This document shows, piece after piece, positions 17,267-24,047 of a stretch of 64,000 nt of DNA. The stretch is from Bacteroides sp. GM023. GTDB taxonomy: Bacteria > Bacteroidota > Bacteroidia > Bacteroidales > Bacteroidaceae. The notes beneath the pieces are model-generated. The model was not told where the DNA came from and searched no databases. It saw nothing but the letters and a program-made list of their open reading frames with translations. The DNA lies in the NCBI RefSeq assembly GCF_014750685.1, contig NZ_JAAXGE010000010.1, forward strand, positions 156,554 through 220,553, given 5' to 3'. Position 1 is the stretch's first letter, and the number at the start of each line of letters is the position of its first letter. A program made the position numbers and the translations under genes.

Positions 17267-19330
17267 TTAATAGTCCCACATATCATTTTCTATAGTTCCG
17301 GTCAGTTCACATTTATTACGTTCCTGATTATTCTTAATCACAAACCTGTAAGTATCTATTTCTTTCCATGTCTCCATCCCTTGATTGAGCATCTGTGAAT
17401 AAGCCTTAATCGCTAAATCTCCATTTGGCATTATGCAAGGAATCAATACTTTACCCTCAGAAGAAATACATCCGACTTTATTGTTCTTATCCCAAACCAC
17501 AGCAACTCCCTCAAAGTCCGCATTAAAATTTCTAAAGCCTGTATACCCGACATTGAAAGCCAATTGATTTGTTTCGGTTGACCAACAGTACCACAAGCCT
17601 TTATTTTCTTTTTGCACCCATAGAAGTTTCGGCTTCCATTCTGTTTTTACGGCTGTATTGTTCCACTTACATTCCACAGCCATCTTATTGTCCGGTTCTA
17701 TTTCACCCCAACCTGATTTTGTGCGCACACTAGCCCACCCGTACTTAAAAGACCGAGCTGATTCATACATAGCCGGAATCGCATAGTTTCCTTTTTTATC
17801 AAGGAATCCATATAATCCGCCTTTATTCTTTTGCGCACACATAAGTCCCTCGCTGACAGGGCTAATCAAATTATAAGTAGGAGGAATAATTTCGTGTCCG
17901 ATACTATCTATAATACCACATTTATCACCATTCTTAACTACATATATACTCTCCCTCATTGGCAGAATCAAACTATAGTCATTCGATATTTTACGACCAT
18001 TCTTGTCTATCAAATACTGTTTCCCATTAGTTGCAATGACAGCATTTCCTTTTTCAAAAGGAGTGACTACTTCAACGTCCACCCAATCTTTAAAAAGTAA
18101 TTTGCCCGATCTGATATTGTAATAATTCGATTGTATTCTTTTCTTTTTCTCGCGAGCCAACGAAATAAAACCATCACTGGGGCAATACGCCAAATCATAC
18201 TTATCTGGCGGCAACAGCATATTACCATCCCCATCAAACACTCCTATTTTATGAAAATACTTTTCATTCGCTTTCCTATAGTCATATTTATGCATTTCTC
18301 CATTCAAACTAGAGAATCCAAATTTATTAGACACTACTATATAGGTGTTTTCCGACATAGACAATGTACTGAACTTCTTTGGAGACAATAAGTCATAAGT
18401 CAGCAATTCAAAACTGCCACACTCTTCTGACAACTTCCGTTCCGCCTCTGACATTTTTTTCAAGTAGGACTCATTCAACTCTTTAGTATGACTTTCCACA
18501 TATTTCTTCGTTTCAGAGAAATCAAATTCGGAAGATGATACTTTTAAGCTAAAGCTAAATATATTAGGAGTATACCGCATTAACGCATACCCCTCTTTCT
18601 TTATTTTTCTAAGTTGCTTAATGTATTCCGGATCATTATAAATTGAGGCCATCAACGGATTCGCATCAGGCGCTAATTCTTCAAAAGTCCCGATAGCTTT
18701 GTATTTTACAGGAACAACAAGGTCACCATTACGTTTGTACACGCCAAACTTTCCGCCTTTCACAACATCCCGATTCTTTTTCTTATCAAATTTGCCGCCT
18801 TCGTTCACCCAGCAATATCCACGCTCATTGAACGTTCCGACAGCAGCATATTTACAAGGAATGAAAACATGAAACCCATCATCTATATAGCCATATTTTC
18901 CTCCTTTCATTACATAGGCAAGACCATCCTTAAACAAGCCAATCTCGTCATACTCAGCTTTCATTATAACATCTCCACGCCGATTGATATACCCCCACTT
19001 CGCACCGCTAAGAATTCCATCCTTTACACTTCCTCCTTCCGCAATCTTGCAATAATCACCATTCCATTCGTACATCTCCGAATACTTTATCTTTATCACC
19101 TCTTTACCTCTCGTATCAATATATCCCCACTTATCCCCTTTTTTAACTTTCGCCCTACCATCAATAAAAGGATAAGCCTCCTTGAATTTGTAATCAATCA
19201 CTTTCTTTCCGTCGAGGTCTACATATCCCCATTTTCCTTTCCCGTTTTGTTCAGGCACAAGGGTTTGTGCGTTCAAAATTGATGCTCCCATCACTAGATA
19301 GAAAACAATCAGCCAACAAATACGATTCAT
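17267..19330 (-). CDS. Set B gene 4: WG-repeat secreted protein
   Basis: 687 residues with a signal peptide ending SILNAQ and an array of WG-type repeats, for example KWGYVDLDGKKVIDYKFKEA, KWGYIDTRGKEVIKIKYSEM, KWGYINRRGDVIMKAEYDEI and KYGYIDDGFHVFIPCKY in the first 200 residues. More follow near the C-terminus (GLYGFLDKKGNYAIPAMYES). The centre (about 240-340) is charged and helical. Same length and position as the 7337-9400 product, but only the repeat pattern and a few blocks are shared, so the repeats have evolved quickly or been shuffled. It probably binds a ligand or partner in the periplasm or at the surface. Confidence 0.9.
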   Translation of the reverse strand: MNRICWLIVFYLVMGASILNAQTLVPEQNGKGKWGYVDLDGKKVIDYKFKEAYPFIDGRAKVKKGDKWGYIDTRGKEVIKIKYSEMYEWNGDYCKIAEGGSVKDGILSGAKWGYINRRGDVIMKAEYDEIGLFKDGLAYVMKGGKYGYIDDGFHVFIPCKYAAVGTFNERGYCWVNEGGKFDKKKNRDVVKGGKFGVYKRNGDLVVPVKYKAIGTFEELAPDANPLMASIYNDPEYIKQLRKIKKEGYALMRYTPNIFSFSLKVSSSEFDFSETKKYVESHTKELNESYLKKMSEAERKLSEECGSFELLTYDLLSPKKFSTLSMSENTYIVVSNKFGFSSLNGEMHKYDYRKANEKYFHKIGVFDGDGNMLLPPDKYDLAYCPSDGFISLAREKKKRIQSNYYNIRSGKLLFKDWVDVEVVTPFEKGNAVIATNGKQYLIDKNGRKISNDYSLILPMRESIYVVKNGDKCGIIDSIGHEIIPPTYNLISPVSEGLMCAQKNKGGLYGFLDKKGNYAIPAMYESARSFKYGWASVRTKSGWGEIEPDNKMAVECKWNNTAVKTEWKPKLLWVQKENKGLWYCWSTETNQLAFNVGYTGFRNFNADFEGVAVVWDKNNKVGCISSEGKVLIPCIMPNGDLAIKAYSQMLNQGMETWKEIDTYRFVIKNNQERNKCELTGTIENDMWDY

Positions 19331-19352
19331 ATTATTAGTTTTTAGTTGTATG

Positions 19353-20276
19353 TTATTTTATCACATTAATTTCTGTCTGCTGTCCTCTGCCGTAAGCCAT
19401 TCCGATTTCTTTTGCAGCATTTATTTGCTCTTTCATCAAATCGACACTATCATCATAAACTTTCATTTGATGTTGTACTTCTACTTGTACCCGGCTCTTT
19501 ATTTCGGCATACAGTGTTTCGCCTTTAGAATAAGCAGGTGACTTTGGATCTATTAAAGACAACCAATAACAAGCTTCCTCAGCGGCAGCACTGGTCTGTT
19601 CAACTGTCCATATCCTACGAGCCTTCTTTAAATAGTTTTCTCCGATTTTATCCCTCGCTTTCGGATAAATAGTTGTTATTTCACGAGTTACTTCATTATA
19701 GTATTTGCAGCACTCCGGTACGGAAGCCAACAAGTTAAAAGCTTCTTCATACTTTTCCAGACCTGCCAACCGATGTGCCTGCAATACAATTTGCCCTGTG
19801 TGTTGATTGTAATAATCCAGCACTTTACTTTTTGCTCCTTTGATGAAGTCCGACAATTTCTTGTTTTGCGGATTTATCAACCTCATGGCATTTTGCACAG
19901 CTTTTATTTCTGTCGCACCGGCTCCCCTTACGTTGACAACCAAAGTTGCCATAGTTTTCAGACCTGCCCTATCCACCAATTTGATAACAATATCACACTG
20001 GCAAGTCGCACTTGCCGGAATAGTAGGCACAATCTCTTTCTGCATACCTACAACATCCGCTGTGAGGAAGAATTGAGTATAAAAGAAATCTGCTGAAATA
20101 CCTTGAGTAACAACTAATTGTTCCATTTTTGAACGCAAGTATTCTTGCTGTGTTTCATTCATTCCGTCAATATGTTCTGCTATTAACACAGCGATAGGAG
20201 TGTCACATTCTTCTTGTGCTGACATTCCATTGAGAAACATCAGCAATACAATAAATACACTTATAATCCTTTTCAT
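19353..20276 (-). CDS. Set B gene 3: secreted helical protein, unknown function
   Basis: 307 residues with signal peptide (ending GMSAQ). Near-duplicate of the 9436-10356 product along its whole length: EHIDGMNETQQEYLRSKMEQ, ARGAG/VRGAG, LEKYEEAFNLLASVPECC, AAEEACYWLSLIDPKSPAYS and the exact C-terminus QQTEINVIK. The helical C-terminal half looks TPR-like. It starts 8 nt after gene 2 and ends 22 nt before gene 4, so it is in the same operon. Confidence 0.88.
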   Translation of the reverse strand: MKRIISVFIVLLMFLNGMSAQEECDTPIAVLIAEHIDGMNETQQEYLRSKMEQLVVTQGISADFFYTQFFLTADVVGMQKEIVPTIPASATCQCDIVIKLVDRAGLKTMATLVVNVRGAGATEIKAVQNAMRLINPQNKKLSDFIKGAKSKVLDYYNQHTGQIVLQAHRLAGLEKYEEAFNLLASVPECCKYYNEVTREITTIYPKARDKIGENYLKKARRIWTVEQTSAAAEEACYWLSLIDPKSPAYSKGETLYAEIKSRVQVEVQHQMKVYDDSVDLMKEQINAAKEIGMAYGRGQQTEINVIK

Positions 20277-20284
20277 GATACTTT

Positions 20285-21235
20285 TTATTTATCACCTATA
20301 ATCAATTGACATCTTCCCAATCCATGAGGAATTACCTTACAGTTAAGATTGTACGGAGGTTTACGCAACACCTTTCTCAATTCCTTTACAAAATCTTCCG
20401 TATCCATTGCTTTGCCGTTTTCATTCATCATCGGGATTCGAACCTGACTGAACATTGCAAAATTCTCCGAACCTTCCATTTTCGAAAACCGTCCTTTCAC
20501 ACAATGTGTCTCCAGCCATTCCTCAATGATATCAATCAATTCATTTTCACCATATTCAGTTTCCAAATCAATACCTGCTCCCGTATCGAATACATTTATA
20601 TCAATAGAAACCTCTCTACCATTTTCAAACAAATTGTCGAAGTGAGCCTGTAGTTGCGAGGTAAAATTATCCATATTGACAAGGATGGCTTCTTCAATTA
20701 AGACAGGAATCTCCGCCGAAAAAGAGGGTTCTCCTGTTCCTTGTGCCCCTGCAACTTGCATATTAGTGTAGGCATCAATACCGCGCAAATTATATGTTAC
20801 CGACTTCTTTGGTCCCAATACATTCACGCTCCAATCAACTTCCAGGATAATGTCACACTTAGCAGTTCGTTTCAACATATCCAATGCTGTTTCTGTCAAC
20901 ACGGCACCCGAATTCTTACTCAAAGTCATGGAGTTCCGGGCATTTATCATTTCCATGTTTTTTATAGAAGCAGAAAGGTCTTTTAAAGGAAATCCCTTAT
21001 CAGCCATCAAAATGCCTATCTTAGAGATAACATTCATTAAATCTTTATCTTGCGCCAGTGCCTTCTTATAATCCGGGAACGTTTCACTTCCCAAGTCCGT
21101 TTTTCTGTCAAACACATAACCTCTTTCATTACACCATGGTAAACTGGGAATAACCATTAATTCCGGCTTTTTTGCTTGTCCTAGCAAGTTACTCGAAAAG
21201 AAGAGTAAAACAAAAACATAATATATCCGTTTCAT
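20285..21235 (-). CDS. Set B gene 2: secreted protein, DUF6175-like
   Basis: 316 residues, the same length as its paralogue at 10369-11319 and nearly identical to it; differences are mostly in the signal peptide and near residues 45-50 (FDRKTDLGSETFPDYKK against MEMNADLGSEILPDYKK). Signal peptide ends NLLGQ. Strong constraint on both copies argues that both are functional. Family of unknown function, possibly DUF6175 (number from memory). Gaps of 24 nt upstream and 8 nt downstream place it in the set B operon. Confidence 0.85.
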   Translation of the reverse strand: MKRIYYVFVLLFFSSNLLGQAKKPELMVIPSLPWCNERGYVFDRKTDLGSETFPDYKKALAQDKDLMNVISKIGILMADKGFPLKDLSASIKNMEMINARNSMTLSKNSGAVLTETALDMLKRTAKCDIILEVDWSVNVLGPKKSVTYNLRGIDAYTNMQVAGAQGTGEPSFSAEIPVLIEEAILVNMDNFTSQLQAHFDNLFENGREVSIDINVFDTGAGIDLETEYGENELIDIIEEWLETHCVKGRFSKMEGSENFAMFSQVRIPMMNENGKAMDTEDFVKELRKVLRKPPYNLNCKVIPHGLGRCQLIIGDK

Positions 21236-21259
21236 GTCCTGATAGTTTATAGTTTCATT

Positions 21260-21760
21260 TTAAAAGCCTGATGATAGCCCTCTGATAATATTATCGGCTT
21301 CCAATTGTTTTCGCAACTGATCTTTTGCCACAGAAACCACAGCACCTATTTTATATTGCCGCTTTGTTACTTTGACACGTTCAAACGCACCTTCTACAAT
21401 AGTTGCAAAATTCAAATAGGCGTTTTTCTTCTCGAAAAACTCGTCAAAATACTCCTTGTTTTCTTCTTCTACAGATAAGTTCTTAGCGAATGGTTTCTGA
21501 CCGCTACATTTCGTGCTGCCAGTAACCCCTTTAAATATAATTCCATGAACGGCATACTTCCGGAGTGTTTCCGGTTTCAGATTCAGTTTGTTTGCATACA
21601 CCCATACCTTTACCAGGTAAGTACCTTCTACTCCATTTCCTTCACAAATAATGTCATATCTCCTATCAATGTTCTGTTTCACATTTTGTCCGTACATTGA
21701 TATAGACTTAATAGAAAAAAGGAACAGAGCAATAACTATTAAGTAATCACGTCGTTTCAT
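21260..21760 (-). CDS. Set B gene 1: small secreted protein of unknown function
   Basis: 166 residues from 21760 (MKRRDYLIVIALFLFSIKS), which gives a clean signal peptide ending SMYGQ. The frame stays open 80 codons further upstream, but that part lies inside the RNA element and has no relation to the paralogue at 11342-11869, so it is not coding. Mature part: RRYDIICEGNGVEGTYLV, WVYANKLNLKPETLRKYAV, KRQYKIGAVVSVAKDQLRK. Function unknown. It is the first gene after RNA copy 2; its start codon lies 20 nt past the end of the element. It begins an 11-gene co-directional run to 12115. Confidence 0.83.
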   Translation of the reverse strand: MKRRDYLIVIALFLFSIKSISMYGQNVKQNIDRRYDIICEGNGVEGTYLVKVWVYANKLNLKPETLRKYAVHGIIFKGVTGSTKCSGQKPFAKNLSVEEENKEYFDEFFEKKNAYLNFATIVEGAFERVKVTKRQYKIGAVVSVAKDQLRKQLEADNIIRGLSSGF

Positions 21761-21811
21761 TCCTGCTTTTTGTTTTGTCTGCTTATAGCCTCCCCGGATT
21801 GGGCAAAAAAT

Positions 21812-21905
21812 AAAAAAGGCATGGGAGTCTGTACTTTTGCTTATCCCGCATTCAGGCTCTCGCATTGCCCATCTGTAAGGATAAGCAACGCAGCTAGCCC
21901 ACGCC
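21812..21905 (-). terminator. Terminator-like hairpin with possible antiterminator, copy 2
   Basis: The 8-bp base stem (21905-21898 with 21825-21818) is followed by U-rich sequence (21817-21802). CUCCC in the 3' arm (21827-21823) can alternatively pair with GGGAG (21794-21790) past the U-tract, as in copy 1. Confidence 0.68.
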
Positions 21906-22090
21906 AAGATGAGATATACAGAACACCATGCGCAGCATAATGTTTGATACGACACCTTAAGTGGACGCTTCCCGTTGCCGTATCTCCCTACAGATTTCAA
22001 ATTTGCGAGATTCGAATGCAGAAGATAACGTTTGGTAAACGCCTTTCTTAATTATAAAAAGTCCCCGCCACCCCCTCTAGGGCTAGCTGG
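21812..22090 (-). ncRNA. Structured RNA / candidate regulatory leader, copy 2
   Basis: Predicted ~279-nt RNA. Complementary blocks: 21848-21853 with 22014-22019, 21858-21864 with 22004-22010, and 21871-21879 with 21987-21995. Compared with copy 1 the first block changed GAACTC/GAGTTC to GCATTC/GAATGC and the third ATCTACAAG/CTTGTAGAT to ATCTGTAGG/CTTACAGAT: four two-sided changes that keep pairing and one A-U to G-U change. The 5' end (22089-22080) pairs with 21900-21891 as in copy 1. It lies ahead of set B and the peptide system genes. Confidence 0.75.
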
Positions 22091-22096
22091 ATGCTG

Positions 22097-22128
22097 CAAA
22101 TATAGAGAGTTAAATTAAGAACAACAAA
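22097..22128 (-). promoter_or_regulatory. Bacteroides-type promoter of RNA element copy 2
   Basis: On the minus strand TTTG (22128-22125), 20-nt spacer and TATATTTG (22104-22097); predicted start near 22090. Box sequences and spacing are identical to copy 1, although the spacer itself has changed. Confidence 0.85.
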
Positions 22129-22248
22129 TTTTATTTTAAATTTCTTACTTCTTCATGCCATATCTTCCTTTCCAACATCTTACATATTAATATCCAATAA
22201 ACAGAATAATAACACCCAACAAGTGGTTTAGCTATAAGATATATTCAT

Positions 22249-22256
22249 TACCTTTG
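22249..22256 (+). promoter_or_regulatory. Candidate -7 box for the HU-like gene
   Basis: TACCTTTG fits TAnnTTTG. No clear TTTG lies 19-20 nt upstream. Transcription from here would put the palindrome cluster at 22269-22358 into a ~200-nt 5' leader. Confidence 0.45.
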
Positions 22257-22268
22257 CAACATACGCAA

Positions 22269-22358
22269 TACCAGATGCTCATCTCGTCATGTACGACATG
22301 CTCATCTGGTATCGTACGAGATGAGCATCCGGTAATGTACGAGATGAGCATCTGGTAC
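22269..22358. repeat. Nested palindrome cluster built on GATGAGCATC
   Basis: The 10-nt unit GATGAGCATC (or its complement, one copy with a first-base change) occurs four times in 90 bp: two in one orientation, then two in the other, separated by GTACG spacers. The outer arms (22269-22286 and 22339-22356) are a perfect 18-bp inverted repeat. It lies between RNA copy 2 and the HU-like gene. No coding sequence or known repeat family was recognised. Confidence 0.8.
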
Positions 22359-22460
22359 AATAAAACAAAGTAGCAAGCAATTCGTATCTCTACGAGAACC
22401 GGATGCCAGCATTACTTAATAAAGAAACAGGGTATATATACCCAATAAATAAGGTACAAT

Positions 22461-22949
22461 ATGAGTTTAATCTATTTAGTAAGAAAGAAAATGTTTCCTC
22501 ATGAAGGGGGCATGAAGTCATTGTACTATGCAGTGCAACGCAAACTACAAAAAAGAGGTGGAAGAGATGAAAGAGATTTGGCGAGAATGCTTTCCCAACG
22601 CAGCAGTCTTACAGAAGGTGAGGTGCTTGGCGTACTGACAGAGCTGCCTAAAGCTATCGAGAAAATCCTGGAAGGTGGAGAATCCGTAACCATTCATGAC
22701 TTGGGTTCTTTCCATGTGGCTATCACAAGCGACGGTTACGAATATCCGGACGACATTATGCCACATAACGTGCGATTATCAAAAGTGTTCTTTACAGCCG
22801 ATCGCAAACTTGCTACCCGATTGAAAAGAATGAAATTCTTCCGCTATCCATTATCCAAATACTTCCCTAAGAATGCACTAAGACCGGAAACAGTCAAGGC
22901 TGAAGTAGAACAGGAAGCCAAAGGGGAAATTGACTTTGAAGAAGAATAA
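22461..22949 (+). CDS. HU-like DNA-binding protein (HU-HIG type)
   Basis: 162 residues. An HU/IHF-type fold is suggested by RKKMFPHEGGMKSLYYAVQR, LSQRSSLTEGEVLGVLTELP and VTIHDLGSFHVAI, the last being the HU beta-arm entry motif. The C-terminal tail is acidic (EAKGEIDFEEE). Bacteroides carry many such HU-HIG proteins, believed to bend or organise DNA or regulate nearby loci. It is transcribed away from RNA copy 2 and 81 nt upstream of the endonuclease IV gene, with which it may be co-transcribed. Target sites are unknown. Confidence 0.85.
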   Translation: MSLIYLVRKKMFPHEGGMKSLYYAVQRKLQKRGGRDERDLARMLSQRSSLTEGEVLGVLTELPKAIEKILEGGESVTIHDLGSFHVAITSDGYEYPDDIMPHNVRLSKVFFTADRKLATRLKRMKFFRYPLSKYFPKNALRPETVKAEVEQEAKGEIDFEEE

Positions 22950-23030
22950 TCCCTTTTTCCAATAATCGTTAAACAAAAACGGGTTGAATACCTTATATAT
23001 AATAGTAGTAGAATATAAACATAAGAATAT

Positions 23031-23864
23031 ATGAAATATATAGGAGCACACGTAAGTGCGTCAGGTGGTGTAGAATTCGCCCCTATCAATGCGCACGAAA
23101 TAGGAGCAAATGCTTTTGCCTTATTCACCAAAAATCAACGTCAATGGGTGAGCAAACCATTAACGGAAGAAAGTATCAGTCTTTTCAAAGAGAATTGTGA
23201 GAAATACGGTTTCCAACTGGAGTACATCCTGCCACATGACAGTTATCTTATTAACTTAGGCCATCCGGATGAAGAAGGGCTCGCTAAAAGCCGCGCCGCT
23301 TTTTTGGATGAGATGCAACGCTGTGAAGAACTTGGATTGAAACTCTTAAATTTTCATCCCGGCAGTTCTCTTAATAAGATATCAGTCGAAGATTGTCTCT
23401 CTCTTATTGCAGAAAGCATTAATATCACTTTGGAAAAGACAAAAGGGGTGACAGCCGTTATTGAAAACACTGCCGGACAAGGTAGTAATTTAGGAAGTGA
23501 ATTTTGGCAACTGAAATACATTATCGACCGTGTGAATGACAAAAGTCGGGTAGGTATTTGTCTTGATACCTGTCACACCTATACGGCCGGATATGATATT
23601 GTAAACGAATACGATAAAGTCTTTGACGAATTTGAGAAAGAAGTAGGATTCAATTACCTTCGTGGTATGCACTTGAATGATTCCAAGAAAGCATTAGGCA
23701 GTCATGTAGACCGCCACGACAGCATTGGTGAAGGTTTAATTGGAAAAGCATTCTTTGAAAGATTAATGAAAGATCCCAGGTTTGACAATATACCACTCAT
23801 ACTCGAAACTCCGGATGAAAGCAAGTGGGCGGAAGAGATTGCATGGTTGAGAAGCGTCGAATAA
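23031..23864 (+). CDS. nfo: Endonuclease IV (AP endonuclease)
   Basis: 277 residues, normal for the family. It cleaves DNA 5' to abasic sites in base excision repair using three metal ions in a TIM barrel. Visible conserved blocks: YIGAHVSASGG at the start, HDSYLINLGHP with His69 as metal ligand, NFHPGSS, VIENTAGQG (Glu ligand), GICLDTCHTYTAGYD (Asp and His ligands), HLNDSK, and HVDRHDSIGEG (Asp and His ligands), ending in LILETPDES (Glu). All ligand positions appear intact, so the enzyme should be active. Cytoplasmic. It follows the HU-like gene on the same strand. Confidence 0.97.
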   Translation: MKYIGAHVSASGGVEFAPINAHEIGANAFALFTKNQRQWVSKPLTEESISLFKENCEKYGFQLEYILPHDSYLINLGHPDEEGLAKSRAAFLDEMQRCEELGLKLLNFHPGSSLNKISVEDCLSLIAESINITLEKTKGVTAVIENTAGQGSNLGSEFWQLKYIIDRVNDKSRVGICLDTCHTYTAGYDIVNEYDKVFDEFEKEVGFNYLRGMHLNDSKKALGSHVDRHDSIGEGLIGKAFFERLMKDPRFDNIPLILETPDESKWAEEIAWLRSVE

Positions 23865-23942
23865 ACGAACAGAAAATACAAGTTATAGAACATATTTACA
23901 AAAAAAGTCCCAATTTTATACTATTATATTGAATATAATATA

Positions 23943-23992
23943 TACTTTTGTACCCGTAAGCATTTGAACTCCAAAGAGTAAGTGCTTACGGG
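23943..23992 (+). promoter_or_regulatory. Promoter-like box and leader hairpin before the LruC gene
   Basis: TACTTTTG (23943-23950) fits the -7 consensus. Immediately after it, a perfect 10-bp stem CCCGTAAGCA/TGCTTACGGG (23953-23962 with 23983-23992) is followed by CTTTATTTT. The hairpin would be at the very 5' end of the transcript, 55 nt before the start codon. It may instead terminate transcription arriving from the endonuclease IV gene. Confidence 0.45.
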
Positions 23993-24047
23993 CTTTATTT
24001 TAAACAAAACAAACCGTATAAATCGCATAAACAAAAACAATTCAGAT

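Larger units (their letters stand above)
21781..22138 (-). repeat. Copy 2 of the 358-bp duplicated RNA-leader element
   Basis: Direct repeat of 5563-5920, 16,218 bp away, same orientation and same length. Differences cluster in loops or come as matched pairs that keep helices. It separates gene set B from the divergent HU-like gene. Confidence 0.9.

Noticed and set aside
21761..22000. 80-codon upstream extension of set B gene 1 (246-residue frame)
   Set aside because: It lies inside the RNA element, lacks a signal peptide at its start, and has no counterpart in the paralogue at 11342-11869.
5563..22138. Insertion sequence ends bracketing the module
   Set aside because: The 358-bp copies contain no transposase frame, terminal inverted repeats or target duplications; promoter, fold and position before genes fit an RNA leader instead.
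22269..22358. CRISPR-like array
   Set aside because: The repeats are short, occur in both orientations and have spacers of only a few bases with conserved GTACG sequence; no cas genes are near.
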